Shown piece after piece: positions 1-10,003 of a stretch of 64,000 bases of DNA. The translations under genes and the position numbers were made by a program. This DNA comes from Marivirga harenae (GTDB taxonomy: Bacteria; Bacteroidota; Bacteroidia; Cytophagales; Cyclobacteriaceae). How positions within the stretch are numbered: the stretch's first letter is position 1; the number at the start of each line of letters is the position of its first letter. The notes beneath the pieces are model-generated. The model did no database searches. It was given only the letters and a program-made list of their open reading frames with translations, and was not told where the DNA came from. The DNA lies in assembly GCF_030534335.1 (NCBI RefSeq), contig NZ_CP130565.1, positions 827,501-891,500 of the forward strand, read 5' to 3'.

Positions 1-2031
1 TTTAATTCAAACAAGAATCATCAATTGATTTTTGATACCAATATTCTAAATTTTAATTCCATTGAATTATTGGGGCAAGACACGCTAGAGTTCAATCATT
101 CAACCAAATATGAGCTTAATTTAAGCCGAATAAACCTATCGGAAAGTTCACTATTATCACTTGCAAATTGCGAACTCGCAATTACAGGAAATAATGTTTT
201 GTCTGAAAACCTATCAAATGGAAAAATTAAATTTGGCAATCAAAGCAATTTGTTAATCAATGCTAATCCAACACAAGACCTATTCCTAAACTTAGAAGAG
301 AATGGCAATATTCTTAAAAATCTCACTTTTAACATTACTAACGCCAGTAAAATAATAGTTTCTGATTCTTTAAAAATTTACGGAAGAATTGAGGCTGAAA
401 ATGGGACACTTGCAAGTGGTGGGTATTTGCAGTTTCTTGCAACTGATTCAATGACTGCTTATATAATAAATGATTTAGGAACAGTTGAAGGAGAAGTGCA
501 AATCGAAAAGCTAATTTCCGAGGGAAAGGTTTTTAGATACCTAAGTTCTAGTGCTACTGATTTTTCGGTGGAGGAATTTCAGCAGTTTATACCTGTGACG
601 GGAGCATTTACAGGTGCAAGTACTGGCCCAGAATTGGGAAATGATCCATCAATTTTTAGCTATGATTCCAATAATGAAATTTGGATACCATTTCCCAGCA
701 GTACCAACCAAGAAACCTTTGAAACGGGAAGAGGTTATGCAATCTATTTTAGAAATGAAACGATTCCTACAAAAATCAAATGGATGGGTCCGCTAATACA
801 ATCAGATTTCAACTATACCATCACAGGAAATGATGATATTGGAAACCAGCAAGCTGGATGGAATTTAATAGCTAACCCCTATGCTACTCCCATCCTTTGG
901 GGAGACACAGGCTGGACCTCTTTGGGTTTAAGCAATACTGCAAGCATAGCAGATAATACAGTGGCTGGGGGTAGGTTTTTGGTTTGGGATGGTGAAATAG
1001 GAGACCCTGAATTCTCGGGGATTATTTCGCAAAATCAAGCCTTTTGGGTACGGTCTGTCACCGAAACAGCCAGCCTCAATGTTTCTGAAGCTGCCAAATT
1101 GGAAGAATCTAATGCAAGTACCTTTAGAAACGTCAAAAGCTCATATTCAGGGCTGGTCATTACTCTGTCAAATCAGGAACTTCTGGACCGCCTTTATTTA
1201 AAAATCAGTGATATAGGTTCCGTTGAATATCTGCCAGATATAGATGCCGTAAAAAGATCCAATGCTTATTTCAACTTATTTTATCCGCAAGAAATTAATA
1301 TCCGATTAGCTATAAAAAACCTGCCTGATAACCAATGCTTTAGTAATAAATTAGGAATTGAAGGGATAGAGAGCGGGAACTACTCCTTAAAGTTTAAGAA
1401 GGTATCTAAAGAATTGACAAACGGAGATCTATTTTTCTATGATTATCTGCTAGACAGCTCGATACTGATTACTAACAACCTTCAATATGATTTTTCATTT
1501 GATACGAATGATTCCATTTCACTTTCTGAAAGATTTGACTTGAAATACGAGTTAAGCACGCCAATTCCAGAGATTTCGATTATTGGTGACAAATTAATAG
1601 CCAACTATGAAGAGAACATTCAGTGGTTTAGAGATAGCACTTTAATAGAAAATGAGACAGATGCTACCTTAATCCCTAATCAAAGTGGTAGTTACTTCTT
1701 CCAGGCTGAGTCAAATTCATGCCTTGTAAGCTCTGCCTCCATTTATTATGTATTAACTGCAAATAGGTCAATAGAGACAGATATTTCTATATTCCCAAAT
1801 CCAGTTCGAGATAATAAGCTAATTGTGCAATTACCTGAAAAGAATAGAGGAATTTTTGAGCTAAGTCTTATTAATCCCGAAGGGAAAGAAATTATGAGAA
1901 ATGATGCCATCAACTTTAATGAAACAAATGCGGAGCTTTATCTCCCTGAGGATTTGAATAACGGGACTTATATTTTGATGTTATCCAGAAAGCACAAATT
2001 TTATCAACTCAAAATTATTCTTGACCGATAG
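1..2031 (+). CDS. T9SS-secreted surface protein, 3' part (cut by left edge)
   Basis: The reading frame is open to base 1, so this is the C-terminal part of a longer gene; the TTG at 25 is only the first possible start codon in view. The first ~170 residues look like a beta-rich passenger. Residues ~175-365 form a module (RYLSSS, FTGASTG, GWNLIANPYA) that also occurs in the giant protein encoded at 10004-18211. The last ~80 residues are a T9SS type A sorting domain: IFPNPVRDNK, then LNNGTYIL and a basic C-terminal strand. Such tails direct export across the outer membrane and are cleaved on attachment. The passenger's function cannot be told. It ends 121 bp before the flippase gene. Confidence 0.85.
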   Translation, partial: FNSNKNHQLIFDTNILNFNSIELLGQDTLEFNHSTKYELNLSRINLSESSLLSLANCELAITGNNVLSENLSNGKIKFGNQSNLLINANPTQDLFLNLEENGNILKNLTFNITNASKIIVSDSLKIYGRIEAENGTLASGGYLQFLATDSMTAYIINDLGTVEGEVQIEKLISEGKVFRYLSSSATDFSVEEFQQFIPVTGAFTGASTGPELGNDPSIFSYDSNNEIWIPFPSSTNQETFETGRGYAIYFRNETIPTKIKWMGPLIQSDFNYTITGNDDIGNQQAGWNLIANPYATPILWGDTGWTSLGLSNTASIADNTVAGGRFLVWDGEIGDPEFSGIISQNQAFWVRSVTETASLNVSEAAKLEESNASTFRNVKSSYSGLVITLSNQELLDRLYLKISDIGSVEYLPDIDAVKRSNAYFNLFYPQEINIRLAIKNLPDNQCFSNKLGIEGIESGNYSLKFKKVSKELTNGDLFFYDYLLDSSILITNNLQYDFSFDTNDSISLSERFDLKYELSTPIPEISIIGDKLIANYEENIQWFRDSTLIENETDATLIPNQSGSYFFQAESNSCLVSSASIYYVLTANRSIETDISIFPNPVRDNKLIVQLPEKNRGIFELSLINPEGKEIMRNDAINFNETNAELYLPEDLNNGTYILMLSRKHKFYQLKIILDR

Positions 2032-2152
2032 CCAAGGTACATTAAGCTTAAATCCGTAATTAATCAAATCTCCTCCTTATAAAGCCTATGCGTAATAAAA
2101 TTGTATTAAATTTGACGAAAACAATAACTAACTAAGACTTAAAATAAACTTC

Positions 2153-3471
2153 ATGCCCAAAAAGCAATCCTATTGGATTCAGTCAGGAAAGTTTACTTTA
2201 CTGGAAAGGTTTTCCGTTTTAATTTTTGGTGTTTTTACCTTTATTCTTTTAGTAAGGATTTTGGGGAAAGAGCAATACGGAGCTTGGATGTTGTTTATTT
2301 CCTTAGCTACCTTGTTGGAAACAGCGAGAAACGGCTTCTTTAAGAACCCTTTAATTCGATTTAGCAATACAGAAAATGAAACAGAAAAAAGCTTAATTCA
2401 ATCCACGTCTTTAGTACTCAATATATTGTTTTCTATAGGGATTTCCATAATCTTAGCAATTATTGCAAATCCTTTGGCAGAAGCATGGCAAGCTCCAGAA
2501 TTGGTTGAATTACTTTATATATTTATACCAACTAGCATCATTCTGGCACTTTTTTTCCATTTTGATTATATCCAGAGAGCCAATTTTCAATTCTTTGGTC
2601 CTTTTTAGGCTACTTTTTTAAGAATGGTTTATTGTTTTCCGTAGTGCTCTTTCATTTCATTTTTGAATACCAGATTACTTTATTTCAATTGGGGGTTTGG
2701 TATGGAGCATCAGCTTTAACCGGTACGCTTGTCTCTTTTATAGCAAGTAAAAGTAAGATCAGTTTTCTAATGAACAAGAAATGGACTAAAGCGCTCTTTT
2801 CTTATGGAAAGTACACTTTGGGCACCAACCTTAGTGCAGTTTTGATGCGAAATATTGATATATGGATGATAGGTTGGTATTTGACCCCTGCTGCTGTAGC
2901 GGTCTATAATGTTGCCATCAGAATTGCCAACTTATTTGAAGTGCCTTCCATGGCACTTGCCAGTATTTTATTTCCAGAAGCTGTTCGCAGAGCAGAAGCA
3001 GATGGGGATTCTGCAATGAAATCCCTTTATGAAAAGTCTGTAGCTGTAATTTTATTATTCAGTGTTCCGTTTGCCATTTTTGTGATTATTTTCAGTAATG
3101 AAATTATAGCATTATTAGCTGGTTCAGAATATTCAGAAGCAGGCATTATTTTAAATATCACTATGCTGTATGGCTTGTTAATTCCTTTTAACAAACAAAT
3201 GGGTGTAGTATTGGATGCCGTTGGAAAAGCAAAGAAAAACATGTTTTTTGTAATGCGAAATGCAATAATCAATACCATTTTGAACATCATGCTTATCCCG
3301 TATTTGGGTGTGATGGGAGCTGCACTTGCCACGTTAAGCTGCATGATAATAGTCCTTCTATTGAACCAAATATATTTGCATAAAAACTATAAAATATCTT
3401 TAAAAAATATAGCGCGCCATTTCGGAGACTACGGACAAAAAGCCTTTAAAAGAGTATTGAAATTACAGTAA
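2153..3471 (+). pseudogene. Wzx-like polysaccharide flippase, split by a frameshift
   Basis: Two reading frames (2153-2608, and about 2608-3471) together give one ~440-residue multi-spanning protein of the MATE/MVF oligosaccharide flippase type, which moves lipid-linked sugar units across the inner membrane. The N-terminal part has the usual opening (GKFTLLERFSVLIFGVFTF, then LVRILGKEQYGAW). The C-terminal part has many hydrophobic helices and the conserved NIDIWMIGWYL region. The first frame ends GPF-stop at 2606-2608. Restoring one T to the T5 run at 2602-2606 gives GPFLGYFFKNGLLFSV with no gap, so one base is missing. It may be a sequencing error or a true null. It belongs with the sulfotransferase, acyltransferase and glycosyltransferases nearby. 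Confidence 0.8.
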
Positions 3472-3474
3472 CAC

Positions 3475-4383
3475 TTATTTTTCCCATTGCGAGAGGTCTT
3501 TTTTCAGCAAATCTTTTAGTTTACTTATATCTTCCTGAAAGAAGTCATATAAATCGGTTGCTGTTTCATTTTCCAACTGTAAACGATTCATATTTTTGCC
3601 GGAAAGCCAAGTGACCATACGCATTCTTTTTTCTTGTGTTGGTAGTATTAATCTAGCAAAAGGTCTTATCATTTTTCTGATCTTAGTTTCGCCTTGAAGG
3701 CTTTCATGCAAAACTCTGTTTTTCGGTTTGCCTGAAACATTAAACTTTAAATCATATTTGATTTCCTGTTCAGGATTAACATCTAAAAACTGAAACACCT
3801 CTTTCAAGCAATTTCCAGTATCGTTTTGTAAATCTTCATTCAAAATTACTTTTACATGTTCGAAATTATCCAAGAAGGCTTTCACTGGCTGATAATATTG
3901 ACTGACCTTTTTATAATGATAAATCAATTCATAATTGTCCTGTATTCTTTCCGGTTCTTTTTGTAAAGCAATTTCAAAGCTCCCGCTTTCCCTTTCATCC
4001 CTGATTAAATGCTGGTAAGCAGAAAAGGCTCTTTTAACAGGATTTCTGAGAATAATTATAATTTTAGGATTACCTAACTTTTCCTTTATAAGTGGGATTG
4101 TACATGAATGAAAATACAGAGTATCAGCACTTGCTTCTCCAATAGCTTTCTCCTTAGCTGAAGAAAACATTTCTAAATATTTATTCCAGTCTTTTACATA
4201 CCATTTCTCTACTTCTTTATCTTTAGGTCCTCCCATCGGGAATTGCATGCATTGGCTCGAAAAGTAGCGAGGCTCTTTATGCTTAGTGATAAAAACATTT
4301 GGATGCTGTTGTAAATATTGAGCTAATGAAGAAGTTCCACATTTAGCCATTCCTACTATAAGAAAATTGGGTTTTACTGTCAT
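3475..4383 (-). CDS. PAPS-dependent sulfotransferase family protein
   Basis: A 302-residue cytosolic-type sulfotransferase of the heparan-sulfate/Stf0-like fold, which moves sulfate from PAPS to a carbohydrate or lipid acceptor. The 5'-phosphosulfate loop is at residues ~10-20 (VGMAKCGTSSLAQYL), followed by HKEPRYFS. The 3'-phosphate motif is IIILRNPVKRAFSAYQH at about residue 110. No signal peptide is seen. It converges on the flippase (3 bp apart) and is preceded by the acyltransferase gene 10 bp away, so both are probably co-transcribed. In this setting the likely acceptor is the locus polysaccharide, but the acceptor is inferred from position only. Confidence 0.85.
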   Translation of the reverse strand: MTVKPNFLIVGMAKCGTSSLAQYLQQHPNVFITKHKEPRYFSSQCMQFPMGGPKDKEVEKWYVKDWNKYLEMFSSAKEKAIGEASADTLYFHSCTIPLIKEKLGNPKIIIILRNPVKRAFSAYQHLIRDERESGSFEIALQKEPERIQDNYELIYHYKKVSQYYQPVKAFLDNFEHVKVILNEDLQNDTGNCLKEVFQFLDVNPEQEIKYDLKFNVSGKPKNRVLHESLQGETKIRKMIRPFARLILPTQEKRMRMVTWLSGKNMNRLQLENETATDLYDFFQEDISKLKDLLKKDLSQWEK

Positions 4384-4393
4384 TTTTTCTGAA

Positions 4394-5458
4394 TTAGCTT
4401 CCTACTATTATCCTACTGTGTTTGCCGAATACCTTTCTTATCATAAAAATGATTACTATAGCAACTAATATAATAGCTAATAAATAGATTAAGTAACTCA
4501 ATGTATTCAGCCCTTTAATTGGAAGCAATTGTTTTCGCTCCAATATTTGGACAAAATTAATGATATATAGATGAAGGAAGAATATACCAAAACTATCATT
4601 TCCAGTTTTATTTAATAATGGGAAACGGAAATCATTTAACCTATTAAAACCTATAATCAATAAAAAACATAACAGAATTGCCTTCAATTTACTAAGGTTA
4701 AAAACAAATACCATTTCCTTTAAATCCCTTAAATCAAGGTATTTATTCACTGGGATAATACCATACACCTCTAAAATTGTCATGGCTAGATATATACCAA
4801 TTAAGGAAAAAAGCCAAAAAATATGAGCTGAAAGAATTCTCAGCCGGTGCTTTGCTACCCACATCCCTAACAGATATATGGGCAGAAAATGTACAAATGA
4901 AATAAGTGGATTAGCATGATAACCAAAGCGAACAGTCCAAAGTCCTAAAATGCATATGATGGGTACCAAGTAATCGAATAGTTTATGTTTACTAAACAAA
5001 CGAAATAAGAATGAGCAAAAGTAAAAAATTGAGATCATAGGGATAAACCACAAAATACCAGAGTGACGCCCTGTTGTAACCATCAAAAAAATTTTATAAA
5101 GAACAGAGGCTTCTTGAAAATCAACTGTCATCCACCAGTGACCACCATCATCAAAAAAGAGTTTATCAACTATGGCTGGAATAGAAATAATCAGATAAGG
5201 GGCTATGACATATTTCAATTTCTTGTGGAGATATTGAAAATAATCAAAAGTATCATGGCATAAATAGTAAAAAAGAAAGCCTGCTATAAAGACAAATAGC
5301 ACCGTTCCATTATTAAAAACTCCCACTAATAAAGATTTAGCTATTGAAAAGCCTTCCCACGGAATTGAAATAATACTATGAATCCCTACAATAAATATAA
5401 TTGCAAGTCCTCTAAAATTATGTATATAATCTAAAAATGGCTTTTTTTCTTGTTTCAA
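4394..5458 (-). CDS. membrane acyltransferase family 3 (OafA-like)
   Basis: A 354-residue integral membrane protein with about ten hydrophobic segments. The N-terminus YIHNFRGLAIIFIVGIHSI matches the acyltransferase-3 signature: the RG pair, then the active-site His in the first helix. These enzymes O-acetylate or O-succinylate surface sugars from the inner membrane. The start is a TTG at 5458; no ATG lies nearby in frame. It is followed 10 bp later by the sulfotransferase and is divergent from the oxidase gene at 5596. The several deacylase-like hydrolases further along make an O-acyl decoration of the same polymer plausible. Confidence 0.85.
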   Translation of the reverse strand: MKQEKKPFLDYIHNFRGLAIIFIVGIHSIISIPWEGFSIAKSLLVGVFNNGTVLFVFIAGFLFYYLCHDTFDYFQYLHKKLKYVIAPYLIISIPAIVDKLFFDDGGHWWMTVDFQEASVLYKIFLMVTTGRHSGILWFIPMISIFYFCSFLFRLFSKHKLFDYLVPIICILGLWTVRFGYHANPLISFVHFLPIYLLGMWVAKHRLRILSAHIFWLFSLIGIYLAMTILEVYGIIPVNKYLDLRDLKEMVFVFNLSKLKAILLCFLLIIGFNRLNDFRFPLLNKTGNDSFGIFFLHLYIINFVQILERKQLLPIKGLNTLSYLIYLLAIILVAIVIIFMIRKVFGKHSRIIVGS

Positions 5459-5595
5459 TACTTATTCGAGTGATAGTTTAAGCTTCTGGCGAATTTAAAC
5501 TTTTTTAAATTCACATCATAGTTTATTAATAAAATGACTGAGAATTATTCAAATTTCGTAACTTGGGATTTCATACCAATTAGAAGGCATTTTCA

Positions 5596-6924
5596 ATGCA
5601 AAAAACATCTATAACAAATTGGAATAAGTTTCCGGAAATTGAAGCTGAAATAAAACATTATACACTTGGCAGTGAAAACAATCCTTCATTTTTAAAAAAT
5701 GATTTTTCCCCTAGAGGGAATGGAAGAAGCTATGGAGATGCTTCCTTGGGCGAAGTAGTTTGTTCTAGTTTAAGACACAATAAAATACTTTTTTTCGATA
5801 AAGCCGAAGGACTATTCATTGCTCAAAGTGGTATACTTTTTTCTGAAATATTGGATGTTATCACTCCCAATGGATGGTTCCTCCCTGTAACTCCAGGTAC
5901 AAAATATATTACATTAGGTGGCGCCATAGCCGCTAACGTACATGGCAAAAACCATCATGCTGAAGGAAGTATTTCACGCCATATCCAATTTATTGATTTA
6001 TTGTTGGCCAATGGGGAAATTTTAAGATGTGATAGAAGTCAAAATTCAGCTGTTTTTTATGCTTCAATTGGCGGGATGGGGCTATCTGGTCTTATAGTTG
6101 CTGCCGGGATACAATTAAAAAAAATTGAGTCCACTTCAATTTCTCAACTTCAGTTGAAGGCACAAAATCTTACAGAAATTTTAGAGTTTTTTGACCAGTA
6201 TGCTACCTACACTTATTCTGTCGCTTGGATTGACTGCTTGAAAAAAGGCAAACAGTTTGGCAGAAGCATTTTGATGCTGGGCGAACACAGTAAGCAAAAA
6301 GAAGTGAGAGATACAAAAGAACTTTTCGTCTCACACAGAAAAAACTCTATTAACATTCCGTTTAACTTCCCCGGCTTCGTACTAAATGACTACTCTATCA
6401 AATGGTTCAATACCTTTTATTATCATAAAAATCTAAAATCGAGAAAGGAATTACAATCACATTACGACACTTTCTTCTATCCATTAGATTCCATCTTAAA
6501 CTGGAACAGGATTTATGGTAAAAGAGGCTTTATTCAATACCAATTTGTATTGCCAAAAGAAAATGGAAAGACCTACCTTGAAAAGATATTAAAAAGAATA
6601 ACCGATAAAGGCTGGGGCTCCTTTTTAGCGGTTTTAAAAATGTTCGGACCCGAAGACGAAGGATATTTATCTTTTCCAATGGAAGGCTACACTTTGGCAT
6701 TGGATTTTCCTATTCGAAAAGGCCTATTCCAGTTTCTGGATGAGCTGGATATTTTGGTTAAAAAAGCCGGAGGTAGAATATATTTAACAAAAGATGCCAG
6801 AATGTCCAGCCAAATGTTTAAAGATACTTATCCTAAATTAAAAGAATTTCAGGACGTTATTAGAGAAATAAATCCCGAAATGAAATTTCAAAGCATGTTA
6901 TCAAAACGACTTAAAATCGTTTAA
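5596..6924 (+). CDS. FAD-linked oxidase, DprE1-like (polyprenyl-phospho-ribose 2'-oxidase type)
   Basis: A 442-residue FAD_binding_4 oxidoreductase. The FAD region contains SPRGNGRSYGDASLG (about residues 35-50), TPGTKYITLGGAIAANVHGK and GSISRHIQFIDLLLANG, close to the DprE1 pattern. The C-terminal ALO-like part ends with a lysine-rich tail. DprE1 oxidises the 2'-OH of decaprenyl-phospho-ribose to a keto form, which DprE2 then reduces to the arabinose epimer. The next gene, 19 bp downstream, is a DprE2-like reductase, so the pair matches that two-step epimerase. The actual lipid-linked sugar here is unknown. No UbiA-type phosphoribosyltransferase is visible in the window. Confidence 0.82.
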   Translation: MQKTSITNWNKFPEIEAEIKHYTLGSENNPSFLKNDFSPRGNGRSYGDASLGEVVCSSLRHNKILFFDKAEGLFIAQSGILFSEILDVITPNGWFLPVTPGTKYITLGGAIAANVHGKNHHAEGSISRHIQFIDLLLANGEILRCDRSQNSAVFYASIGGMGLSGLIVAAGIQLKKIESTSISQLQLKAQNLTEILEFFDQYATYTYSVAWIDCLKKGKQFGRSILMLGEHSKQKEVRDTKELFVSHRKNSINIPFNFPGFVLNDYSIKWFNTFYYHKNLKSRKELQSHYDTFFYPLDSILNWNRIYGKRGFIQYQFVLPKENGKTYLEKILKRITDKGWGSFLAVLKMFGPEDEGYLSFPMEGYTLALDFPIRKGLFQFLDELDILVKKAGGRIYLTKDARMSSQMFKDTYPKLKEFQDVIREINPEMKFQSMLSKRLKIV

Positions 6925-6943
6925 AAACAATAATAGTAGTAAA

Positions 6944-7683
6944 ATGACATATAAATTTAACCACCTTCTTATATTAGGAGCTAATAGTGATATTGCAGAA
7001 CAAGTAGCTTATCAAGCTGCTAAGGAGCGAATCGCTTTGACCCTGAGTGGTAGAAACTTTGAAAAGCTAAAGGCATTGCAATCGGACATTCAAGCAAAGC
7101 ATGAAGTCACAGTATATATTCGAAAATTTGATGCTGGTAAAATAAATGAGCATCAATCGTTCTATGATGGCTTAGATGAAAAGCCCGATGCCGTATTATG
7201 CGCTTTTGGTATTTTGGGGGATCAAAAGTTAGCAGAAAAGGACGAATCATGGCAAAATATTATTCAAACCAATTTTACTGGTGCAGTTTCAATATTGTCT
7301 ATCATCGCAAATGATTTTGAGAAAAGAAAACATGGTTTTATAGCAGGAATAAGTTCAGTTGCAGGTGACCGAGGCAGACAAAGCAACTATTTTTACGGAG
7401 CAGCAAAAGCAGGATTTACCACCTTTTTGTCAGGTTTACGAAATAGAATGCAACATTGCAATGTTAGCGTTTTAACAGTGAAGCCAGGCTTTGTTAAAAC
7501 CAAAATGATCGATGGACTTGAGACTCCTGGCCCCTGACTGCAAAGCCAGCAAAACTAGCAAAAGCTATTTTGACTGCAATGAATAAAAGAAAAAGTGAAA
7601 TATATTATAAACCGATATGGTGGTTCATCATGAAGATAATTACTTCAATTCCAGAAAATCTCTTTAAAAAAATGAAATTATAA
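6944..7683 (+). pseudogene. short-chain dehydrogenase, DprE2-like; C-terminus frameshifted
   Basis: Residues 1-197 are read from 6944 to a TGA at 7535-7537. The Rossmann start (LLILGANSDIAEQVA), the catalytic region with SSVAG and YGAAKAG (Tyr-x-x-x-Lys) and the PGFVKTKM strand are all present. Immediately after the C4 run at 7531-7534 another frame continues for 49 codons (LTAKPAKLAKAILTAMNKRK and on to a TAA at 7681-7683), which matches the usual SDR C-terminus. One extra C restores a ~246-residue protein, the normal length for DprE2-like reductases. The catalytic core lies before the break, so even the shortened protein has its active-site residues, but it lacks the terminal membrane-associating helix. 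Confidence 0.82.
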
Positions 7684-7723
7684 TATTATTTATTAAATTT
7701 ATTCTATACTTAAAGGCTGGGTC

Positions 7724-8902
7724 ATGAAAAAAACGCACTATCTTATCATCCTTCTATTACTTCCGATTTTTATTTTCATTAGTTGCGGCAAAGAAGACGA
7801 TGTCACACCGAAAGATGATGATATTGAAGACAATCAAGATGAAGAGGAAGAAGATCCAGAGCCCGAAATTGTTCTGGAATGGGCAACTGATTTTCCGCAG
7901 CTAAGAGTGGGAATCCGATCAGCTGACTTCTTACTAAAAACTAAATCAGCTGTTGATGTATATTACATTTTCAGTAACCAAGAATTGGATTTTGAAAGTG
8001 CGGAAGACCTTAGAAACCTAGTAGACAGTGAGGTCACAGAGAATATATTGCTAAGCGGAAAGAGATCTACTAGTTCACAGGACGATACTTTAAAGGTCAC
8101 CTTAGATGGATTAGCTGAATTAACTACATTTTACGCATATTCCTTAATATCTCATCCCGAAAAAGACAGCTTACAAGAGGAAGGATTTAGTATTGAATTT
8201 GAAACACGAGAACGACAAGGCACTCACTCGTTTCAATCTGAAGAAGAGGAAAGAGAAGTCTTATACTTAGCCTATCAGTTAGAAGAAGGGTTGAAATATC
8301 CTGAAAAGCTCCAACCTGCAATCATTTTCATGGGTGGCAATGGGGAGACCGCCAATCAAGGAGCAATTAATTTAATTAGAAATGGCTCATTACCGCAATT
8401 TCTAGATAAGGGGAATGACGTTCCCATGTATGTGTTTTCTCCTCAACATATAAAAAATAATTGGAACATCCATATGATAAATGAAATGGTGGATGAAGCG
8501 ATAGAAAATTACCCGATTGACCCAAAAAGAATTTATATGACCGGGATAAGTGGAGGTGGGTTTGCTTCTTGGAACTATGGAGTTGAATATCCAGAAAGAA
8601 TTGCTGCGATGGTACCCATCAGTGGAGGCGGTAACTCTAATAAAGCCTGTGAGCTAAAAGACGTGCCTATATGGGCATTTCATAATGACACGGATGGGAT
8701 TGTTGGCTCAAATGGATCCAAAAGTATGGTGAATGCAGTGAATGCATGCCCACCTGAAATTGAAGCTGAACTAATTCTATTTGAAGATAATGGGCACAAT
8801 GCCTGGAGAAGGGTTTATGATCAGGAACATAATGACTGGAATAAAACCACCGTTGATCCAGTGAATATTTACGATTGGTTTTTACAATTTGAGAAAGACT
8901 AA
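7724..8902 (+). CDS. lipoprotein with alpha/beta-hydrolase (esterase) domain
   Basis: A 392-residue secreted lipoprotein. The signal ends in FIFISC with the lipid-bearing Cys at 21, followed by a very acidic linker (~25-50) and a small beta-rich domain to ~170. The hydrolase domain has the nucleophile elbow GISGGG with Ser276, a likely acid in HNDTDG (320-325) and His358 in NGHNAW. It resembles PHB-depolymerase/CE1-like carboxylesterases and the N-terminal domains of the two giant proteins in this window; the usual HG(A/L)GERG oxyanion motif is replaced by MGGNGE. The protein is probably surface-exposed on the outer membrane. The substrate is unknown; an acyl ester on polysaccharide is a position-based guess. 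Confidence 0.8.
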   Translation: MKKTHYLIILLLLPIFIFISCGKEDDVTPKDDDIEDNQDEEEEDPEPEIVLEWATDFPQLRVGIRSADFLLKTKSAVDVYYIFSNQELDFESAEDLRNLVDSEVTENILLSGKRSTSSQDDTLKVTLDGLAELTTFYAYSLISHPEKDSLQEEGFSIEFETRERQGTHSFQSEEEEREVLYLAYQLEEGLKYPEKLQPAIIFMGGNGETANQGAINLIRNGSLPQFLDKGNDVPMYVFSPQHIKNNWNIHMINEMVDEAIENYPIDPKRIYMTGISGGGFASWNYGVEYPERIAAMVPISGGGNSNKACELKDVPIWAFHNDTDGIVGSNGSKSMVNAVNACPPEIEAELILFEDNGHNAWRRVYDQEHNDWNKTTVDPVNIYDWFLQFEKD

Positions 8903-8919
8903 AAGTCAAATATTTAGCT

Positions 8920-9992
8920 TTATTTAAGAGGAACATACTTATCTATTTCACTTGCCATAATTTGATTCCCGTTAGGTGAAACATGGCAAAAATCAATAAA
9001 TATATATTCCTGTCCATCAAAAGAGGTGCTTAAATCATAAATCCAAGGATACTGCTTTTCTGATATTTTTTGACGAATTAATTTATAAACTTGTCTGAAA
9101 TTATCACCTAAAATAGGACCCAACTCTATGTGATCCGTCCTAGGTTCTCCTATATAGGCTGCGGGCTGTAGAACTGCATAAAATTGACCTCCTCTTGAGG
9201 TCACAATATCATGTGCTATTTCCCAATTAGTAAGCATAAAATCTGCAATAGCTTGTGCTTTTTTAGGAGAACTCACACAATTATACATATCATCTCTATC
9301 GGCCGGATTTAGTTTTTTTGACAACAAAATTAAATTCTCAAAAAACACTTTACCCATCGCTTCCTTTGCCATGTTAAAATATGAAGTGTAAAGTTTACCT
9401 CTAAACATAGGAACAAGTCTGTGCCCCGGTACCTCCACATCTGATGGGCAGAGAAAAGCTGCATCATTCACCCCATCATAAAAGATTACTACATCAGAAT
9501 GCTTACCTTGTTCATAAAGTGTAATTAAGGCATCTAGATTTTGCCTAGAGTTGTAAGCAAGTTGGCCATGATTGTAGACGTTAAGATGCGGATTCTGCTG
9601 CTGAAATAATGAAGGGATCGTGTTTTCGTCATCGGCCCCTCCCCCCACAATGTTGACCCTCCAAAAAACCTAACCGCCTTAGCAGAATCAGTGATCTCTG
9701 CAGGCCTAACTGTTCTTCTTATTCCTTCTGCATTGATTGTCGTGGTAGTCCCTACATAAGGCTGCGTTTTCCACCCTACAAAAGGTTCATAGAGATGCTG
9801 GACATTGTTATAATCTGTAAAAATTTCCTTTGCATATGCTATGTTATCCTTATAATTGGGCAGATCAGCCCTACTTTTCTTATTACTATTTTTAAGATAT
9901 ATCCCTACTAAAAAATTTACTGAAAATAGTAACAAAATAAAAACAGCAAGATTGATAAAAATCAACCTTGCTATGGATTTCAATTTTTTCAA
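8920..9992 (-). pseudogene. membrane-anchored SGNH/GDSL hydrolase, split by a frameshift
   Basis: Frame 1 (9992 down to ~9640) encodes an N-terminal membrane anchor (residues ~8-30) and an extracytoplasmic domain reaching RFFGGSTLWG, the block I nucleophile region. Frame 2 (~9648 to 8920) continues with GGGADDENTIPSLF, the block III-like YDGVNDAA and the C-terminal DxxH in FIDFCHVSPNGN. Adding one C to the C6 run at 9641-9646 joins LWG to GGADDEN, giving ~357 residues. Members of this type act as O-acyl hydrolases or transferases on envelope sugars. Its ATG lies 11 bp after the stop of the giant gene, so the two form one transcript. It converges on the lipoprotein esterase. Confidence 0.8.
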
Positions 9993-10003
9993 AAGCCTTG
10001 TAT

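Noticed and set aside
25-27. TTG at 25 as a true start codon
   Set aside because: The frame is open to base 1 and the sequence before it reads as normal coding, so the gene extends past the window.
2602-2608. Programmed ribosomal frameshift in the flippase
   Set aside because: Flippases are not known to use one, the site lacks an evident slippery-site/stimulator arrangement, and other genes in the window show similar homopolymer indels.
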